A DNA stretch of 64,000 nt from NCBI GenBank assembly GCA_903834135.1, contig CAILHZ010000007.1:121385-185384 (forward strand), read 5' to 3'. This DNA comes from an uncultured Opitutia bacterium. GTDB lineage: Bacteria > Verrucomicrobiota > Verrucomicrobiia > Opitutales > Opitutaceae. The translations under genes and the position numbers were made by a program. This document shows positions 18,536 through 27,479 of the stretch, piece by piece. The notes below the pieces were generated by a model. It searched no databases. It saw nothing but the letters and a program-made list of their open reading frames with translations, and had not been told where the DNA came from. Position 1 is the stretch's first letter. Each line of letters begins with the position of its first letter.

Positions 18536-19141
18536 TTAGGCGCGTAATGCAGTGTAGTCTGAAGCAAGTCGTAGCTGCGTTAAAGCATCTAGAGTTGCGT
18601 GAACAACAGCGATATGATTGCTGGAGCCCATCGATTTAGTGAGGATGTTTTTGATACCTGCTGCTTCAAGAACAGCACGTACACCACCACCAGCGATAAG
18701 ACCTGTACCAGGTGAAGCTGGCTTTAAGAGAACTTTACCACCGTCATATTGACCAAGAACGTCATGAGGAATTGTATCACCCTTAAGTTTTACACTAATC
18801 ATGTGCTTCTTAGCATTTTCGGTGCTCTTCTTGATAGCGTCAGGCACCTCGTTAGCTTTTCCGTAACCGATGCCGATGCTGCCTTTCATATCTCCAACTA
18901 CCACGAGGGCAGCGAAGCTGAAACGACGACCACCTTTAACAACCTTAGCACAGCGATTAACGAATACAACTTTCTCAAGCATGGCTGGGCCATCTTCAGT
19001 TGCTTCTGGACGACGATCGCGACGTGGCTCACGGCGTGAATCACGACGAGGTTCGCGGCGGTGTTCTCCACCTGATGGTGAAGGAGTATGTGCTGGCGCT
19101 GGTGCGCTGGCTGGAACTGTTGAAACGGTATCAGTGCTCAT
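18536..19141 (-). CDS. rpsE: 30S ribosomal protein S5 with Arg-rich N-terminal extension
   Basis: 201 aa from the ATG at 19141, 13 bp past the rplR stop; a GTG at 19171 would add 10 residues and overlap rplR. The S5 core begins near [20 protein letters not shown], followed by the [11 protein letters not shown] and [12 protein letters not shown] blocks. E. coli S5 has 167 aa; the extra N-terminal ~35-40 residues include an Ala/Pro stretch and an imperfect RREPRRD-type repeat. S5 is at the mRNA entry site and takes part in decoding accuracy. Confidence 0.95.
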   Translation of the reverse strand: MSTDTVSTVPASAPAPAHTPSPSGGEHRREPRRDSRREPRRDRRPEATEDGPAMLEKVVFVNRCAKVVKGGRRFSFAALVVVGDMKGSIGIGYGKANEVPDAIKKSTENAKKHMISVKLKGDTIPHDVLGQYDGGKVLLKPASPGTGLIAGGGVRAVLEAAGIKNILTKSMGSSNHIAVVHATLDALTQLRLASDYTALRA

Positions 19142-19154
19142 GCGTTGGAGTCTG

Positions 19155-19517
19155 TTAGAATAAGAGGCCACCTTCGCGAGCTGCGTCGGCGAATGTTTTT
19201 ACCTTGCCGTGATATAGAGCGCCGGAGCGATCGAATACGACTGAGGCTATACCAGTTGCTTTTGCTTTCGTAGCAAATGCAACTGCGAGTTGACGAGCTC
19301 CTGCCAAGTTCGCCTTGAGCTTCAACTTGCGAAGCTCTGGATCGAGGCTGGAAAGGAACAAGAGAGTTGTACCCAATTCGTCGTTGATCGCTTGGGCATA
19401 GATGTGCTTCGTGCTGAACTTTACGCACAGACGAGGACGCGCAGCAGTGCCAGTGACTTTCTTGCGAATTCTCCAACGGCGTTTCTGAAGTAGTGAGGCT
19501 TTGCGGACAGTGTTCAT
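19155..19517 (-). CDS. rplR: 50S ribosomal protein L18
   Basis: 120 aa, normal size. L18 binds 5S rRNA in the central protuberance. The [16 protein letters not shown] and [19 protein letters not shown] blocks are characteristic. It lies 11 bp after rplF and 13 bp before the preferred rpsE start, in the standard spc order. Confidence 0.97.
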   Translation of the reverse strand: MNTVRKASLLQKRRWRIRKKVTGTAARPRLCVKFSTKHIYAQAINDELGTTLLFLSSLDPELRKLKLKANLAGARQLAVAFATKAKATGIASVVFDRSGALYHGKVKTFADAAREGGLLF

Positions 19518-19528
19518 GTTTGTATGCG

Positions 19529-20065
19529 TTAAGCGACGGTCTTGCCTTCTTTGCGACGGACACGCTCGCCAACAATACGTACACCCTTGCCCTTGTAAGG
19601 CTCTGGTGGGTAGTAGCTGCGTATCTCTGCGGTGACGGCGCCTACTAACTGCTTATCGCAGCCTTCAACTTTTACCTTTGTTCCGTCAACCACTGTAATT
19701 TTGATACCCTCTGGGATATCCATTAAAATTGGGTGTGAGTAACCGAGAGCTAAATCAAGCTGTTTACCCTTGAGGTTGGCTTTAAAACCAACGCCTTGGA
19801 TTTCCAGGTCTTTGACGTAACCATCAGTGACGCCTTTAACCATGGCAGCGATAACCGAACGAGCGGTACCGAACATAGCTCTTGAAAAGCGTGTTTCATC
19901 GAGAGGTGTAACGAGGATCTTCTTGTCCTCGATTACTAACTTAACGACAGGTGCAAAAGTTTTTTCGACTTTGCCCTTAGGTCCTTCAACGCGGACAAAA
20001 GTCTCTTTGATTTCGACTTTAACCTTGTCAGGAATAGGAATGGGTTGTTTTCCGATGCGGCTCAT
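19529..20065 (-). CDS. rplF: 50S ribosomal protein L6
   Basis: 178 aa, matching the family. MSRIGKQPIPIPDKV start, two tandem L6 folds and the C-terminal EPYKGKGVRIVGE signature. L6 sits next to the factor-binding region of the 50S subunit. It starts 12 bp after rpsH. Confidence 0.98.
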   Translation of the reverse strand: MSRIGKQPIPIPDKVKVEIKETFVRVEGPKGKVEKTFAPVVKLVIEDKKILVTPLDETRFSRAMFGTARSVIAAMVKGVTDGYVKDLEIQGVGFKANLKGKQLDLALGYSHPILMDIPEGIKITVVDGTKVKVEGCDKQLVGAVTAEIRSYYPPEPYKGKGVRIVGERVRRKEGKTVA

Positions 20066-20077
20066 GGTACGTGCGTA

Positions 20078-20470
20078 TTACCAAACGTTACAAACGATCT
20101 CACCACCGGCCTTGTGGCGACGGCAGTCCGCGTCTTTCATCAGACCTTTGGAGGTGGAGATGATTGCGATTCCAAGTCCATTAAGAACTCGGGGAATTTC
20201 TGTGTAGCTATAGTACAGACGGCGACCTGGAGTCGATACGCGGTCAAGACCGGTGATCGAAGGAGCGTCACCGACGTATTTCATTTTCGAAATAAGGGTC
20301 TTGTGACCATTGGCGTCAACACCACTGCTTACATCGCTGAGATATCCTTCAGCTTTGAGAATGAGAGCTATGCTCTCCTTCATTTTGGAGTGAGGTGCTA
20401 CGCACACGTCTAACTTCGCTTTGCTTGCATTGCGAAGACGTGTGAGGAAGTCGGAAATTGGATCTGTCAT
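20078..20470 (-). CDS. rpsH: 30S ribosomal protein S8
   Basis: 130 aa, the same length as E. coli S8. MTDPISDFLTRLRNA start and C-terminal STSKGLMKDADCRRHKAGGEI signature region. S8 binds the central domain of 16S rRNA and in E. coli represses the spc operon by binding near rplE; whether that occurs here is unknown. It lies 60 bp after rpsN. Confidence 0.98.
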   Translation of the reverse strand: MTDPISDFLTRLRNASKAKLDVCVAPHSKMKESIALILKAEGYLSDVSSGVDANGHKTLISKMKYVGDAPSITGLDRVSTPGRRLYYSYTEIPRVLNGLGIAIISTSKGLMKDADCRRHKAGGEIVCNVW

Positions 20471-20530
20471 GGATGTAGTTGGTCTTTAGGAGCCGCGCGG
20501 GTCATATCCGACCCCCGTGAGGCAAAAAGT

Positions 20531-20836
20531 TTACCAGGATGATTTGGTTACGCCGGGAATTTTTCCAGCAAGTGCGAGTTCACGGAATTGAATACGAGAA
20601 ACGCCGAACTTACCGATAAATGCACGTGGACGGCCGCTCATGGAGCAACGGTTGCGAATACGCACTGGAAGTGCATTACGCGGTATTTTTTGTAGCTTCT
20701 TTTGTGCTATAAAGAATTCATCATCTGTAGTAGCTGGATTCTTGATGATAGCTTTAAGCTCAGCGCGTGCTTTTGCGTGCTTAGCAACAAGGTTAACGCG
20801 CTTTTTGTTACGTTCAATAGCTGATGTCTTCGGCAT
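20531..20836 (-). CDS. rpsN: 30S ribosomal protein S14 (zinc-free form)
   Basis: 101 aa long form, as in E. coli, lacking the two CxxC pairs of the short zinc-binding paralogue. The C-terminal [18 protein letters not shown] and GVTKSSW blocks are diagnostic. It follows rplE by 12 bp in the usual order. No short zinc-type S14 is seen in the window. Confidence 0.97.
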   Translation of the reverse strand: MPKTSAIERNKKRVNLVAKHAKARAELKAIIKNPATTDDEFFIAQKKLQKIPRNALPVRIRNRCSMSGRPRAFIGKFGVSRIQFRELALAGKIPGVTKSSW

Positions 20837-20848
20837 GGTTGTATCGTA

Positions 20849-21427
20849 TTAAGCTGCGGTTGTTTTCTGAGCTGTAGAAGACTCAGAACGACGGAAAGGT
20901 ACTCCAAGTAAGCGTAAGAGCTCACGGCCTTCTTCATCTGTGTGTGCTGAGGTTACGATGGTAACATCGAGACCCATTGTCTTCTTAACATTTTCAACAG
21001 TGATTTCTGGGAAAATAGTGAAGTCAGTAACACCTAGGTTGTAGTTGCCTTGGCCATCAAGCTTTGGCGAAACGCCACGAAAGTCACGGATGGTAGGAAG
21101 TGCTACAGCGATTAAGCGGTACAAGAATTCCCACATCTGAGCTCCGCGTAATGTTACGTGGCAGCCTGTGATTTGGTTTTCTTTTAATTTGAAATTCGAA
21201 ATCGCCTTTTTAGTGCGAGCAAGGATCGCCTTCTGGCCAGCAATAGCTGACATATCACGTTGGATATCTGCGATCTGATTTTTATCAGCTTCAGCACCGA
21301 TTCCTGTATTAAGGTTAACCTTAAGAATCTTTGGAACTTGATGCGGATTTTTGTAACCACGGCTCTTCAAGAGCTCAGGAACAATCAGCTCATGATAGGC
21401 TTTTTTAAGTACAGGTGTATAGCTCAT
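20849..21427 (-). CDS. rplE: 50S ribosomal protein L5
   Basis: 192 aa, slightly longer than E. coli (179) because of a short C-terminal Ser/Thr/Ala tail. L5 binds 5S rRNA and contacts the 30S head. The ARTKKAISNFKLKENQ and RDFRGVSPKLDGQGNYNLG regions are typical. It follows rplX by 20 bp. Confidence 0.98.
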   Translation of the reverse strand: MSYTPVLKKAYHELIVPELLKSRGYKNPHQVPKILKVNLNTGIGAEADKNQIADIQRDMSAIAGQKAILARTKKAISNFKLKENQITGCHVTLRGAQMWEFLYRLIAVALPTIRDFRGVSPKLDGQGNYNLGVTDFTIFPEITVENVKKTMGLDVTIVTSAHTDEEGRELLRLLGVPFRRSESSTAQKTTAA

Positions 21428-21447
21428 GTTAGTGCAGGCTCAGCGCT

Positions 21448-21723
21448 TCAAGCTTTGGCGACAGCAGCACCTTTTGAGGAGCCGCGTTCGTCGTGACGCG
21501 TTTTGAGCATGAGATTAGAAGAGTGAACAGAACCTTCACGCTCAACAATTGAGCCCTGAGGTGCTTCTTGAGTTTTCTTTGTGTGGCGCTTGACCATTGC
21601 AATGCCTTCAACACGAGCACGGCCCGTGGAAGCGATTACTTCGAGGACTTTACCCTCTTTGCCCTTATGGGAGCCAGCGATTACGACGACAGCGTCGCCG
21701 CGTTTAATGTGAGACTTTTGCAT
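21448..21723 (-). CDS. rplX: 50S ribosomal protein L24
   Basis: 91 aa, somewhat short but complete. KOW motif at about 7-35 (KRGDAVVVIAGSHKGKEGKV). L24 initiates 50S assembly. A strong Shine-Dalgarno GGAGG lies 9 bases before the ATG, within the end of rplN, whose stop is only 1 bp away. Confidence 0.97.
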   Translation of the reverse strand: MQKSHIKRGDAVVVIAGSHKGKEGKVLEVIASTGRARVEGIAMVKRHTKKTQEAPQGSIVEREGSVHSSNLMLKTRHDERGSSKGAAVAKA

Positions 21724-21724
21724 G

Positions 21725-22090
21725 TTAGAGAACCTCCGGTGCGAGGGAAATAACCTTCATGAAGTTTTTCGCGCGTAGTTCGCGAGCAACTGGTCCGAAG
21801 ATACGAGTACCCTTAGGATTGCCATCAGCTCCAATGATAACAACAGCGTTGCTATCGAAGCGTAAGTAGCTGCCGTCTGCGCGACGAACTGCTTGCTTAG
21901 TGCGAACGACAACAGCTTTTGCTACCTCACCCTTCTTCACAGTGGCGTCAGGTGTGCTTTCTTTAATGTGCACAGTAACGACATCACCGACGAAGGCGGT
22001 AAAAGTATTTTGGCCTTTACGGCTAATCATGGCAGCCTTGCGAGCACCGGTATTATCGGCGACTTCAAGGATTGAGCGCAGTTGAATCAT
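21725..22090 (-). CDS. rplN: 50S ribosomal protein L14
   Basis: 121 aa, normal. [19 protein letters not shown] start and C-terminal [13 protein letters not shown]14 lies at the subunit interface (bridges B5 and B8). A strong AGGAGG is placed 7 bases before the ATG, unlike the genes just upstream, which suggests higher translation from this point. Confidence 0.98.
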   Translation of the reverse strand: MIQLRSILEVADNTGARKAAMISRKGQNTFTAFVGDVVTVHIKESTPDATVKKGEVAKAVVVRTKQAVRRADGSYLRFDSNAVVIIGADGNPKGTRIFGPVARELRAKNFMKVISLAPEVL

Positions 22091-22124
22091 GGTTGGCCTC
22101 CTAAGAGTTTAAGTTTTAAAATAA

Positions 22125-22490
22125 TTAGGCCTTTTTGGCCGCTGAAGTAGGTGAAGAAACTTTCTTGGTAGGAACAAGTGCTGCAACATCCGATTCGGAA
22201 ATTGCGTCAGGAGTTAAACCAACAGAGCTCTCAATGATAGACACTACACGCCAGCGCTTTAAGCGGCTAAGCGGACGAGTCTCCATAATCTCAACGCGGT
22301 CACCAATCTTGGTGGCGTTCTTTTCATCGTGCACGTGCACAACGGTTTTCCTGTTGATCACCTTGTGATACAAAGGATGTGGAGTCTTATAGGGAATGGT
22401 TACTTTGATGGATTTATCTCCAGAGCGGCTGGTGACGAAACCAATCAGAGTCTTGCGCGTGCTGCGCTTTCCAGGTGTAGCGGATGACAT
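22125..22490 (-). CDS. rpsQ: 30S ribosomal protein S17
   Basis: 121 aa versus 84 in E. coli. The OB-fold core (TRKTLIGFVTSRSGDKSIKV to RVEIMETRPLSRLKRWRVV) is intact. There is a short basic N-terminal leader and a C-terminal tail of about 30 residues ending in Ser/Thr/Ala/Lys. S17 binds the lower body of 16S rRNA. It lies 8 bp after rpmC. Confidence 0.97.
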   Translation of the reverse strand: MSSATPGKRSTRKTLIGFVTSRSGDKSIKVTIPYKTPHPLYHKVINRKTVVHVHDEKNATKIGDRVEIMETRPLSRLKRWRVVSIIESSVGLTPDAISESDVAALVPTKKVSSPTSAAKKA

Positions 22491-22498
22491 GATAATTA

Positions 22499-22708
22499 TT
22501 ATTTAGCGGCGACAGCTGTCGCACGTTTCTTTTGCGTAAGCACGGTTTCTAAGCGAGCTACGGTTTTACGAAGGTTACGCAATTCATGTGTCTTCTCAAC
22601 TTGACCGGTCTGCTTGCGCAGGCGGAGGTGAAGAAGCTGATCGCGGGTCTCGCGGAGCTTGGTGCCGATTTCATCGGCTGAAAGGTCGCGGATTTCTTTT
22701 GCTGTCAT
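22499..22708 (-). CDS. rpmC: 50S ribosomal protein L29
   Basis: 69 aa from the ATG at 22708 ([15 protein letters not shown]), which matches the family start; the longer frame would need a TTG at 22735. L29 is a two-helix protein by the tunnel exit and part of the docking area for trigger factor and SRP. The [21 protein letters not shown] helix is characteristic. It lies 27 bp after rplP. Confidence 0.95.
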   Translation of the reverse strand: MTAKEIRDLSADEIGTKLRETRDQLLHLRLRKQTGQVEKTHELRNLRKTVARLETVLTQKKRATAVAAK

Positions 22709-22735
22709 GTGAGTGAAGTGGGTTCGAAGGAGCAA

Positions 22736-23158
22736 TTAAGCTGCTGATCCCTCACGGGTGATAAAGCGGCAGCGGAAAGGAAGCTTTGCATCAGCAAGGC
22801 GGAACGCCTCTTTGGCGATTGTTTCAGGAATACCTGCAAGTTCGAAAAGAACGGCTCCTGGCTTGATCACGGCGACATAATATTCAACCGGACCTTTACC
22901 TTGACCCATACGAACTTCAGCGGGTTTCTTAGAAATAGGTTTGTGAGGGAATACCCTGATCCACAATTTACCTTTACGTTTGAGATGACGGGAGATCGTT
23001 ACACGAGCCGCCTCAATTTGCTGACCTGTCATAGGTCCGCGAGAAAGCGATTGCAGGCCGAATTCGCCGAAAGCCAAGGTGTTGCCACGCTTAGCATTCC
23101 CGGCGCGGGAACCCTTCTGTGATTTACGATATTTTGTACGTGCGGGTGAGAGAGCCAT
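22736..23158 (-). CDS. rplP: 50S ribosomal protein L16
   Basis: 140 aa, normal. [16 protein letters not shown] start, [23 protein letters not shown] block and [13 protein letters not shown] motif. L16 contacts the A-site tRNA and peptidyl transferase centre. It is 12 bp after rpsC and has TACTACC directly before the ATG instead of a Shine-Dalgarno. Confidence 0.98.
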   Translation of the reverse strand: MALSPARTKYRKSQKGSRAGNAKRGNTLAFGEFGLQSLSRGPMTGQQIEAARVTISRHLKRKGKLWIRVFPHKPISKKPAEVRMGQGKGPVEYYVAVIKPGAVLFELAGIPETIAKEAFRLADAKLPFRCRFITREGSAA

Positions 23159-23170
23159 GGTAGTAGTGCC

Positions 23171-23806
23171 TTATGAGGTGACTTCTGCCTCTTTTTTACA
23201 GATCCAGCATTTTACGCCGATTTTTCCGTAAACGGTTTGTGCTTCTGAGAATCCGTAGTCGATATTCTCACGTAGTGTGTGCAGAGGAACACGACCCTTA
23301 CGTTGCCATTCACGGCGTGCAATATCAGTACCACCTAAACGACCGGAGCACTGGATCCTGATTCCGTCAGCACCTAAAGACATAGCCAATTCAACGGCTT
23401 TCTTCATTGCACGACGGAATGCGATACGGCGCTCGAGTTGCAGAGCTACGTTTTCAGCAACGAGCTGAGCTTCGATTTCAGGTTTTTTAACTTCCTGGAT
23501 ATCGAGTAAAATTTCGCGACCTGTGAGCTTTGCGAGCTGGGTCTTAATGTTTTCAACTTCCTGACCTTTACGTCCAATGACGATACCAGGACGAGCAGTG
23601 AAGATCTTCACACGAACGCGGTTTGAAGCGCGTTCAATGAAAATGCGAGGTACGGAAGCTTGCTTAAGCTTGTCCATAAGCATTGTGCGGATCATTTGAT
23701 CCTCGAGCAAAAGCTTAGGGAAATCTTTTTTCGATGCAAACCAGCGGGATTGCCAGTTGCGTCGAACAGCAAGGCGGAATCCGATGGGATTAGTCTTTTG
23801 GCCCAT
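23171..23806 (-). CDS. rpsC: 30S ribosomal protein S3
   Basis: 211 aa; the two KH-type domains are complete and the variable C-terminal tail is shorter than in E. coli (233 aa). The [12 protein letters not shown] start, [16 protein letters not shown] motif and [15 protein letters not shown] block are diagnostic. S3 forms the mRNA entry channel. It is 9 bp after rplV and has TACTACC before the ATG. Confidence 0.98.
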   Translation of the reverse strand: MGQKTNPIGFRLAVRRNWQSRWFASKKDFPKLLLEDQMIRTMLMDKLKQASVPRIFIERASNRVRVKIFTARPGIVIGRKGQEVENIKTQLAKLTGREILLDIQEVKKPEIEAQLVAENVALQLERRIAFRRAMKKAVELAMSLGADGIRIQCSGRLGGTDIARREWQRKGRVPLHTLRENIDYGFSEAQTVYGKIGVKCWICKKEAEVTS

Positions 23807-23815
23807 GGTAGTAGA

Positions 23816-24157
23816 TCAGGAGTTAACACCGTCTGTTAAGACGATGCGAAGGTGAGACATTTTCTTTGTGCGTGGCTTAGCGGAGCCCTTAGCTCCTGCT
23901 TTAAAGCGCTTGAGCACAGGTCCGTTTTCAACAACTGCGCTCTTCACGGTGAGTGAATCTGCAGACAAGTTGTTGTTATTTTCAGCGTTAGCGATAGCGC
24001 TACGAAGAGTCTTCGCGAGAAGACGTGCTGACTTACGTGGAACAAGATCCAAATAGTTAGCTGCTTCAGGAGCCGGGCGGCCCTGAATTGTGCGTGCTAC
24101 TTCGCGCACCTTTTTAGGTGACATACGAACGTAACGTGTGAGTGCTTGAATATCCAT
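23816..24157 (-). CDS. rplV: 50S ribosomal protein L22
   Basis: 113 aa from the ATG at 24157 (MDIQALTRYVRMSPKKVREV), which fits the 110 aa family; an upstream ATG at 24199 would add 14 unrelated residues. The tunnel loop region ending PRTKKMSHLRIVL is conserved. L22 lines the exit tunnel and is a site of macrolide-resistance mutations. It lies 53 bp after rpsS and has TACTACC before the ATG. Confidence 0.95.
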   Translation of the reverse strand: MDIQALTRYVRMSPKKVREVARTIQGRPAPEAANYLDLVPRKSARLLAKTLRSAIANAENNNNLSADSLTVKSAVVENGPVLKRFKAGAKGSAKPRTKKMSHLRIVLTDGVNS

Positions 24158-24210
24158 GGTAGTAACGGTTTGTAGGTGACTGGGTGTTAACCCATTCATC
24201 CATTCAAAGA

Positions 24211-24486
24211 TTAGATCTCCTTACGGGTCATGCCACCGTGTGCCTTGAAGACGCGCGTTGGGGCGAATTCGCCTAGTTTATGGCCAACCATATTTTCAGT
24301 TACGTAAACAGCCACGAAGGCTTTACCGTTATGGACGTTGAACGAATGACCGATGAAATCGGGAGTAATCGTTGAACGACGTGACCAAGTTTGAATTGGC
24401 TTCTTACCGCCAGACTTCACCTGCTTCTCGATTTTCTCGAGAAGGTGATAATCAACGAAGAAACCTTTCTTGATGGAGCGTGCCAT
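24211..24486 (-). CDS. rpsS: 30S ribosomal protein S19
   Basis: 91 aa, normal. [15 protein letters not shown] start, [22 protein letters not shown] and [18 protein letters not shown] blocks. S19 in the 30S head pairs with S13. It is 24 bp after rplB, in the standard S10 order. Confidence 0.98.
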   Translation of the reverse strand: MARSIKKGFFVDYHLLEKIEKQVKSGGKKPIQTWSRRSTITPDFIGHSFNVHNGKAFVAVYVTENMVGHKLGEFAPTRVFKAHGGMTRKEI

Positions 24487-24510
24487 GGTTAAAAAATAGT
24501 TCTAAAAAGT

Positions 24511-25374
24511 TTACTTACGACCACGTGGCTTACGGCCGTTGTGATGGACAATGATGAGGCTGTTAGATGTCTTCGAACGACGACGTGTCGGGAAGCCCTT
24601 AGCGAGCTGACCCCACGGAGATACGAGCTGTTGACGACCACCACCACCCTTTGACTTACCTTGACCACCACCGTTTGGATGGTCGACAGGGTTCATTGCA
24701 ACACCACGGGTTTGCGGACGTTTACCGAGCCAACGGTTACGACCTGCTTTTCCTAAGGATTGCTTATTGTGATCACCGTTACCAACGAAACCAATCGTAG
24801 CACGGCATTGAGCATTGATGTAGCGAAGTTCGCCGGAAGGCATCTTCACTTGTGCTTGGCCATTTTCTACACCGATGAGTTCGAGAGAAACACCTGCTGT
24901 ACGAGCGATTTGAGCGCCACGGCCAGGAACCAATTCAACAGAATGAATTCGTGTTGAAGGAGGGATCAGTGAGAGAGGGAAATTGTTACCAACCTTGAAG
25001 TCGTTTGTTGTTGCTGCGTTTGCTGCAACAATGTTGTCGCCAACATTTAAACCTTCAGGAGCTAATATGTAACGCTTTTCGCCGCTTGTGTAAGCGACGA
25101 GTGCAATGTTTGAAGTACGATTTGGATCGTATTCGATGGATTGCACACGAGCTGGCATATCAATGATGTCACGTTTGAAATCAATAATACGGTAAAGTCT
25201 CTTGTGACCACCGCCACGGTGACGTGAAGTAACACGTCCGTAGACGTTACGGCCACCGGACTTTGAGTGAGACTCAAGTAAGCTTTTCTCAGGACGATTC
25301 TTCGAAATGCCTTCCCTATGATTTAAGGAAGTGAAGCGGCCTGCAGGAGTTAAAGGACGGAAAGATTTAATCAT
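24511..25374 (-). CDS. rplB: 50S ribosomal protein L2
   Basis: 287 aa, slightly longer than E. coli (273). The N-terminal RPLTPAGRF start and GRNVYGRVTSRHRGGGHKRLYR block and the C-terminal GVAMNPVDHPNGGG loop, which carries the conserved histidine near the peptidyl transferase centre, are all present. It starts 62 bp after rplW. Confidence 0.98.
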   Translation of the reverse strand: MIKSFRPLTPAGRFTSLNHREGISKNRPEKSLLESHSKSGGRNVYGRVTSRHRGGGHKRLYRIIDFKRDIIDMPARVQSIEYDPNRTSNIALVAYTSGEKRYILAPEGLNVGDNIVAANAATTNDFKVGNNFPLSLIPPSTRIHSVELVPGRGAQIARTAGVSLELIGVENGQAQVKMPSGELRYINAQCRATIGFVGNGDHNKQSLGKAGRNRWLGKRPQTRGVAMNPVDHPNGGGQGKSKGGGGRQQLVSPWGQLAKGFPTRRRSKTSNSLIIVHHNGRKPRGRK

Positions 25375-25436
25375 GGTATTTTTTCGTTTCGACCACTTTT
25401 ACCTCACTTGCGTTTGGTTTGAGTGGTTGATTTTTA

Positions 25437-25718
25437 TTATACGAGTTCGATTTTATCTCCTGCTTTCAGTGTGACGATCGCCTTCTTAAAGTCAGAGGTC
25501 GTACTTGGTAGGCCACTACGGCCCTTTTTGTTTTTGCCTATGTAATTTTGTGTATTTACGCGGCGAACTTTTACTTTAAATGTCTTTTCTACTGCTTCAG
25601 CAATAGCGTGCTTGTTTGAACCCTTAGCAACCACGAAGGTATACTGGCCAAGTTCAGCAGACTGCTTGTTAGCTTTTTCGGTCAACAAGACCTCTTTGAG
25701 TACTTTATCGGCATTCAT
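25437..25718 (-). CDS. rplW: 50S ribosomal protein L23
   Basis: 93 aa, bacterial length. It is a single-domain tunnel-exit protein and the docking site for trigger factor and SRP; the conserved Glu lies within VVAKGSNKHAIAEAVEKTF. A strong GGAGGA precedes the ATG by about 8 bases inside the end of rplD; the genes overlap by 1 bp, so coupling is likely. Confidence 0.97.
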   Translation of the reverse strand: MNADKVLKEVLLTEKANKQSAELGQYTFVVAKGSNKHAIAEAVEKTFKVKVRRVNTQNYIGKNKKGRSGLPSTTSDFKKAIVTLKAGDKIELV

Positions 25719-26353
25719 CAGTTCTTTCCTCCATTAACGCGGGCGAGAATCGCCTCAAATGCTTTGCTGCTTACGATGATCATCTTGTACTGAGCGAGAT
25801 CAACGGTGCTTAAGTTTGCTGCTTCAAGCATGGTGACGCGTTCAATGTTTCCTGCAGCGCGACGTGTGTCTGCTGCAAAAGGAGCATCGACTAAAAGTAT
25901 TTTGCCCTTAGGTGCAATACGACCAACGACTTGATCAACGATCTTTGTCTTTGGTGCTGCAATCTTGAAAGCTTCGATTAGTGCGATATCACCAGCAACA
26001 GCACGGTCAAAAAGAGCGCGGCTGAAAGCAAGTGCACGAACCTTGGAATTAATCTTCTTTGAGTAGTCGCGAGGTTTTGGTCCGAAAACCACACCACCAC
26101 CACCCCAAAGAGGTGAACGGCTGGAACCAGCACGTGCACGACCGGAACCTTTTTGATTCCATGGCTTTTTACCACCACCGCGGACTTCGCCACGTGTCTT
26201 TGTTGAGTGTGTTCCCTGACGACGATTCGCCTGAGTTGCTACGATGACTTCCTTAACAGCTTGAAGACCACGAGTGCCTTCAAAGGTTGGGATGTCTTTA
26301 AACTCCTGCTCGCGGCTAGTTGTGCCATCAGAGCTAAAAATCTTGAGTTTCAT
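25718..26353 (-). CDS. rplD: 50S ribosomal protein L4
   Basis: 211 aa, normal. The extended tunnel loop is visible (TRGEVRGGGKKPWNQKGSGR followed by RSPLWGGGGVVFGPKPRDY). In E. coli L4 also represses the S10 operon; no S10-leader equivalent can be assigned here. It lies 31 bp after rplC. Confidence 0.98.
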   Translation of the reverse strand: MKLKIFSSDGTTSREQEFKDIPTFEGTRGLQAVKEVIVATQANRRQGTHSTKTRGEVRGGGKKPWNQKGSGRARAGSSRSPLWGGGGVVFGPKPRDYSKKINSKVRALAFSRALFDRAVAGDIALIEAFKIAAPKTKIVDQVVGRIAPKGKILLVDAPFAADTRRAAGNIERVTMLEAANLSTVDLAQYKMIIVSSKAFEAILARVNGGKN

Positions 26354-26384
26354 TGGCTTTATAAAGGGCTAAGGGTTGATAGGA

Positions 26385-27035
26385 TTAAGCCTTCTTAGGC
26401 TGACCCTTGACTGCAGTACGAACGACTACGTCGTCTCCGTTTGCACCGGGAATGGCGCCTTTAACAAGTATGAGATTCTTATCAGCGATGATCTTCACCA
26501 CTCTAAGATTCTGCATGGTACGTGCATCTGTACCCATGTGACCAGGCATGCGCTGATTCTTCCAAGTACGACCTGGAGTTTGACGCATACCGATCGAACC
26601 AATACGGCGATGGAACATCGAACCGTGGGCTGCAGGACCGCCGGCAACCCGGAAACGGCGTACAACACCTTGGAAATTTTTACCCTTAGTAACGCCTGAG
26701 ACGTCAACTAATTGACCTTCTGCGAAGATCGAAACAGTGATGACATCGCCAACCTTAGCCGTAGGAGCGCTAGGAAGACGAACTTCACTGAGGACGCGAG
26801 GTGCGTGAGCTAGGCTCGCACCCTTAGCGTGATTAAGTTCAGCTTTGGAAGCATTCTTGTTCTTTTGAACATCGAATCCAAGCTGTACGGCATTGTAGCC
26901 GTCTTTGGTCGAAGTAGTCTTAACTTGGACCACTGCACATGGTCCTGCTTCGATCACGGTAACCGGTACTAAGACGTTTTGAGCGTCATAGACTTGGGTC
27001 ATTCCGATTTTTTTACCGAGTATTGATTGTATCAT
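26385..27035 (-). CDS. rplC: 50S ribosomal protein L3
   Basis: 216 aa, normal. ILGKKIGMTQVYD start, GKNFQGVVRRFRVAGGPAAHG and RIGSIGMRQTPGRTWK, including the long loop reaching the peptidyl transferase centre. It follows rpsJ after 115 bp that contain a nested stem-loop. Confidence 0.98.
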   Translation of the reverse strand: MIQSILGKKIGMTQVYDAQNVLVPVTVIEAGPCAVVQVKTTSTKDGYNAVQLGFDVQKNKNASKAELNHAKGASLAHAPRVLSEVRLPSAPTAKVGDVITVSIFAEGQLVDVSGVTKGKNFQGVVRRFRVAGGPAAHGSMFHRRIGSIGMRQTPGRTWKNQRMPGHMGTDARTMQNLRVVKIIADKNLILVKGAIPGANGDDVVVRTAVKGQPKKA

Positions 27036-27044
27036 GGCTAAGTG

Positions 27045-27078
27045 GTAGGTGGAAAAGATTTTCCGTTTAAAGACCTAC
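27045..27078 (-). promoter_or_regulatory. nested stem-loop in the rpsJ-rplC leader
   Basis: Outer stem GTAGGT (27045-27050) / ACCTAC (27073-27078) encloses an inner GGAAAA / TTTTCC hairpin at 27051-27064. It begins about 10 bp before the rplC start codon, in an unusually long gap for this operon. A ribosomal-protein autoregulatory element is possible but unproven. Confidence 0.35.
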
Positions 27079-27150
27079 ATTAGAGGCACCATACTACCAT
27101 TTTTAGGGGCAGGGGGTGCAACTACTAACTTTAGACTATTGGGTTTAATT

Positions 27151-27459
27151 TCAAACGTTGATGGTGATATCTACGCCTGAAGGAAGGTTTAGTTTCTTGA
27201 GCTCATCAACAGTTTGCGCTGTTGGCTCAATGATATCGATGAGGCGCTTGTGAGTGCGGGTCTCAAACTGTTCCATCGACTTCTTGTCCACGTGGGGCGA
27301 GCGATTGACGGATAGTTTCTCGATACGAGTAGGGAGAGGAATAGGGCCGGAAACACGTGCGCCAGAGCGCTTTGCTGTTTCGACGATGTCCTGAGCTGAT
27401 TGATCGATTACTCGATAATCGAAGCCCTGGAGTTTGATGCGGATGCGTTGGCCTTTCAT
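27151..27459 (-). CDS. rpsJ: 30S ribosomal protein S10
   Basis: 102 aa, normal. [20 protein letters not shown] start, the [16 protein letters not shown] loop and the [20 protein letters not shown] helix. S10 also forms the transcription-antitermination complex with NusB and couples to NusG. It directly follows fusA (20 bp); tufA, often found between fusA and rpsJ, is absent. Confidence 0.98.
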   Translation of the reverse strand: MKGQRIRIKLQGFDYRVIDQSAQDIVETAKRSGARVSGPIPLPTRIEKLSVNRSPHVDKKSMEQFETRTHKRLIDIIEPTAQTVDELKKLNLPSGVDITINV

Positions 27460-27479
27460 TGCGTAAAAAGAACGATTGT

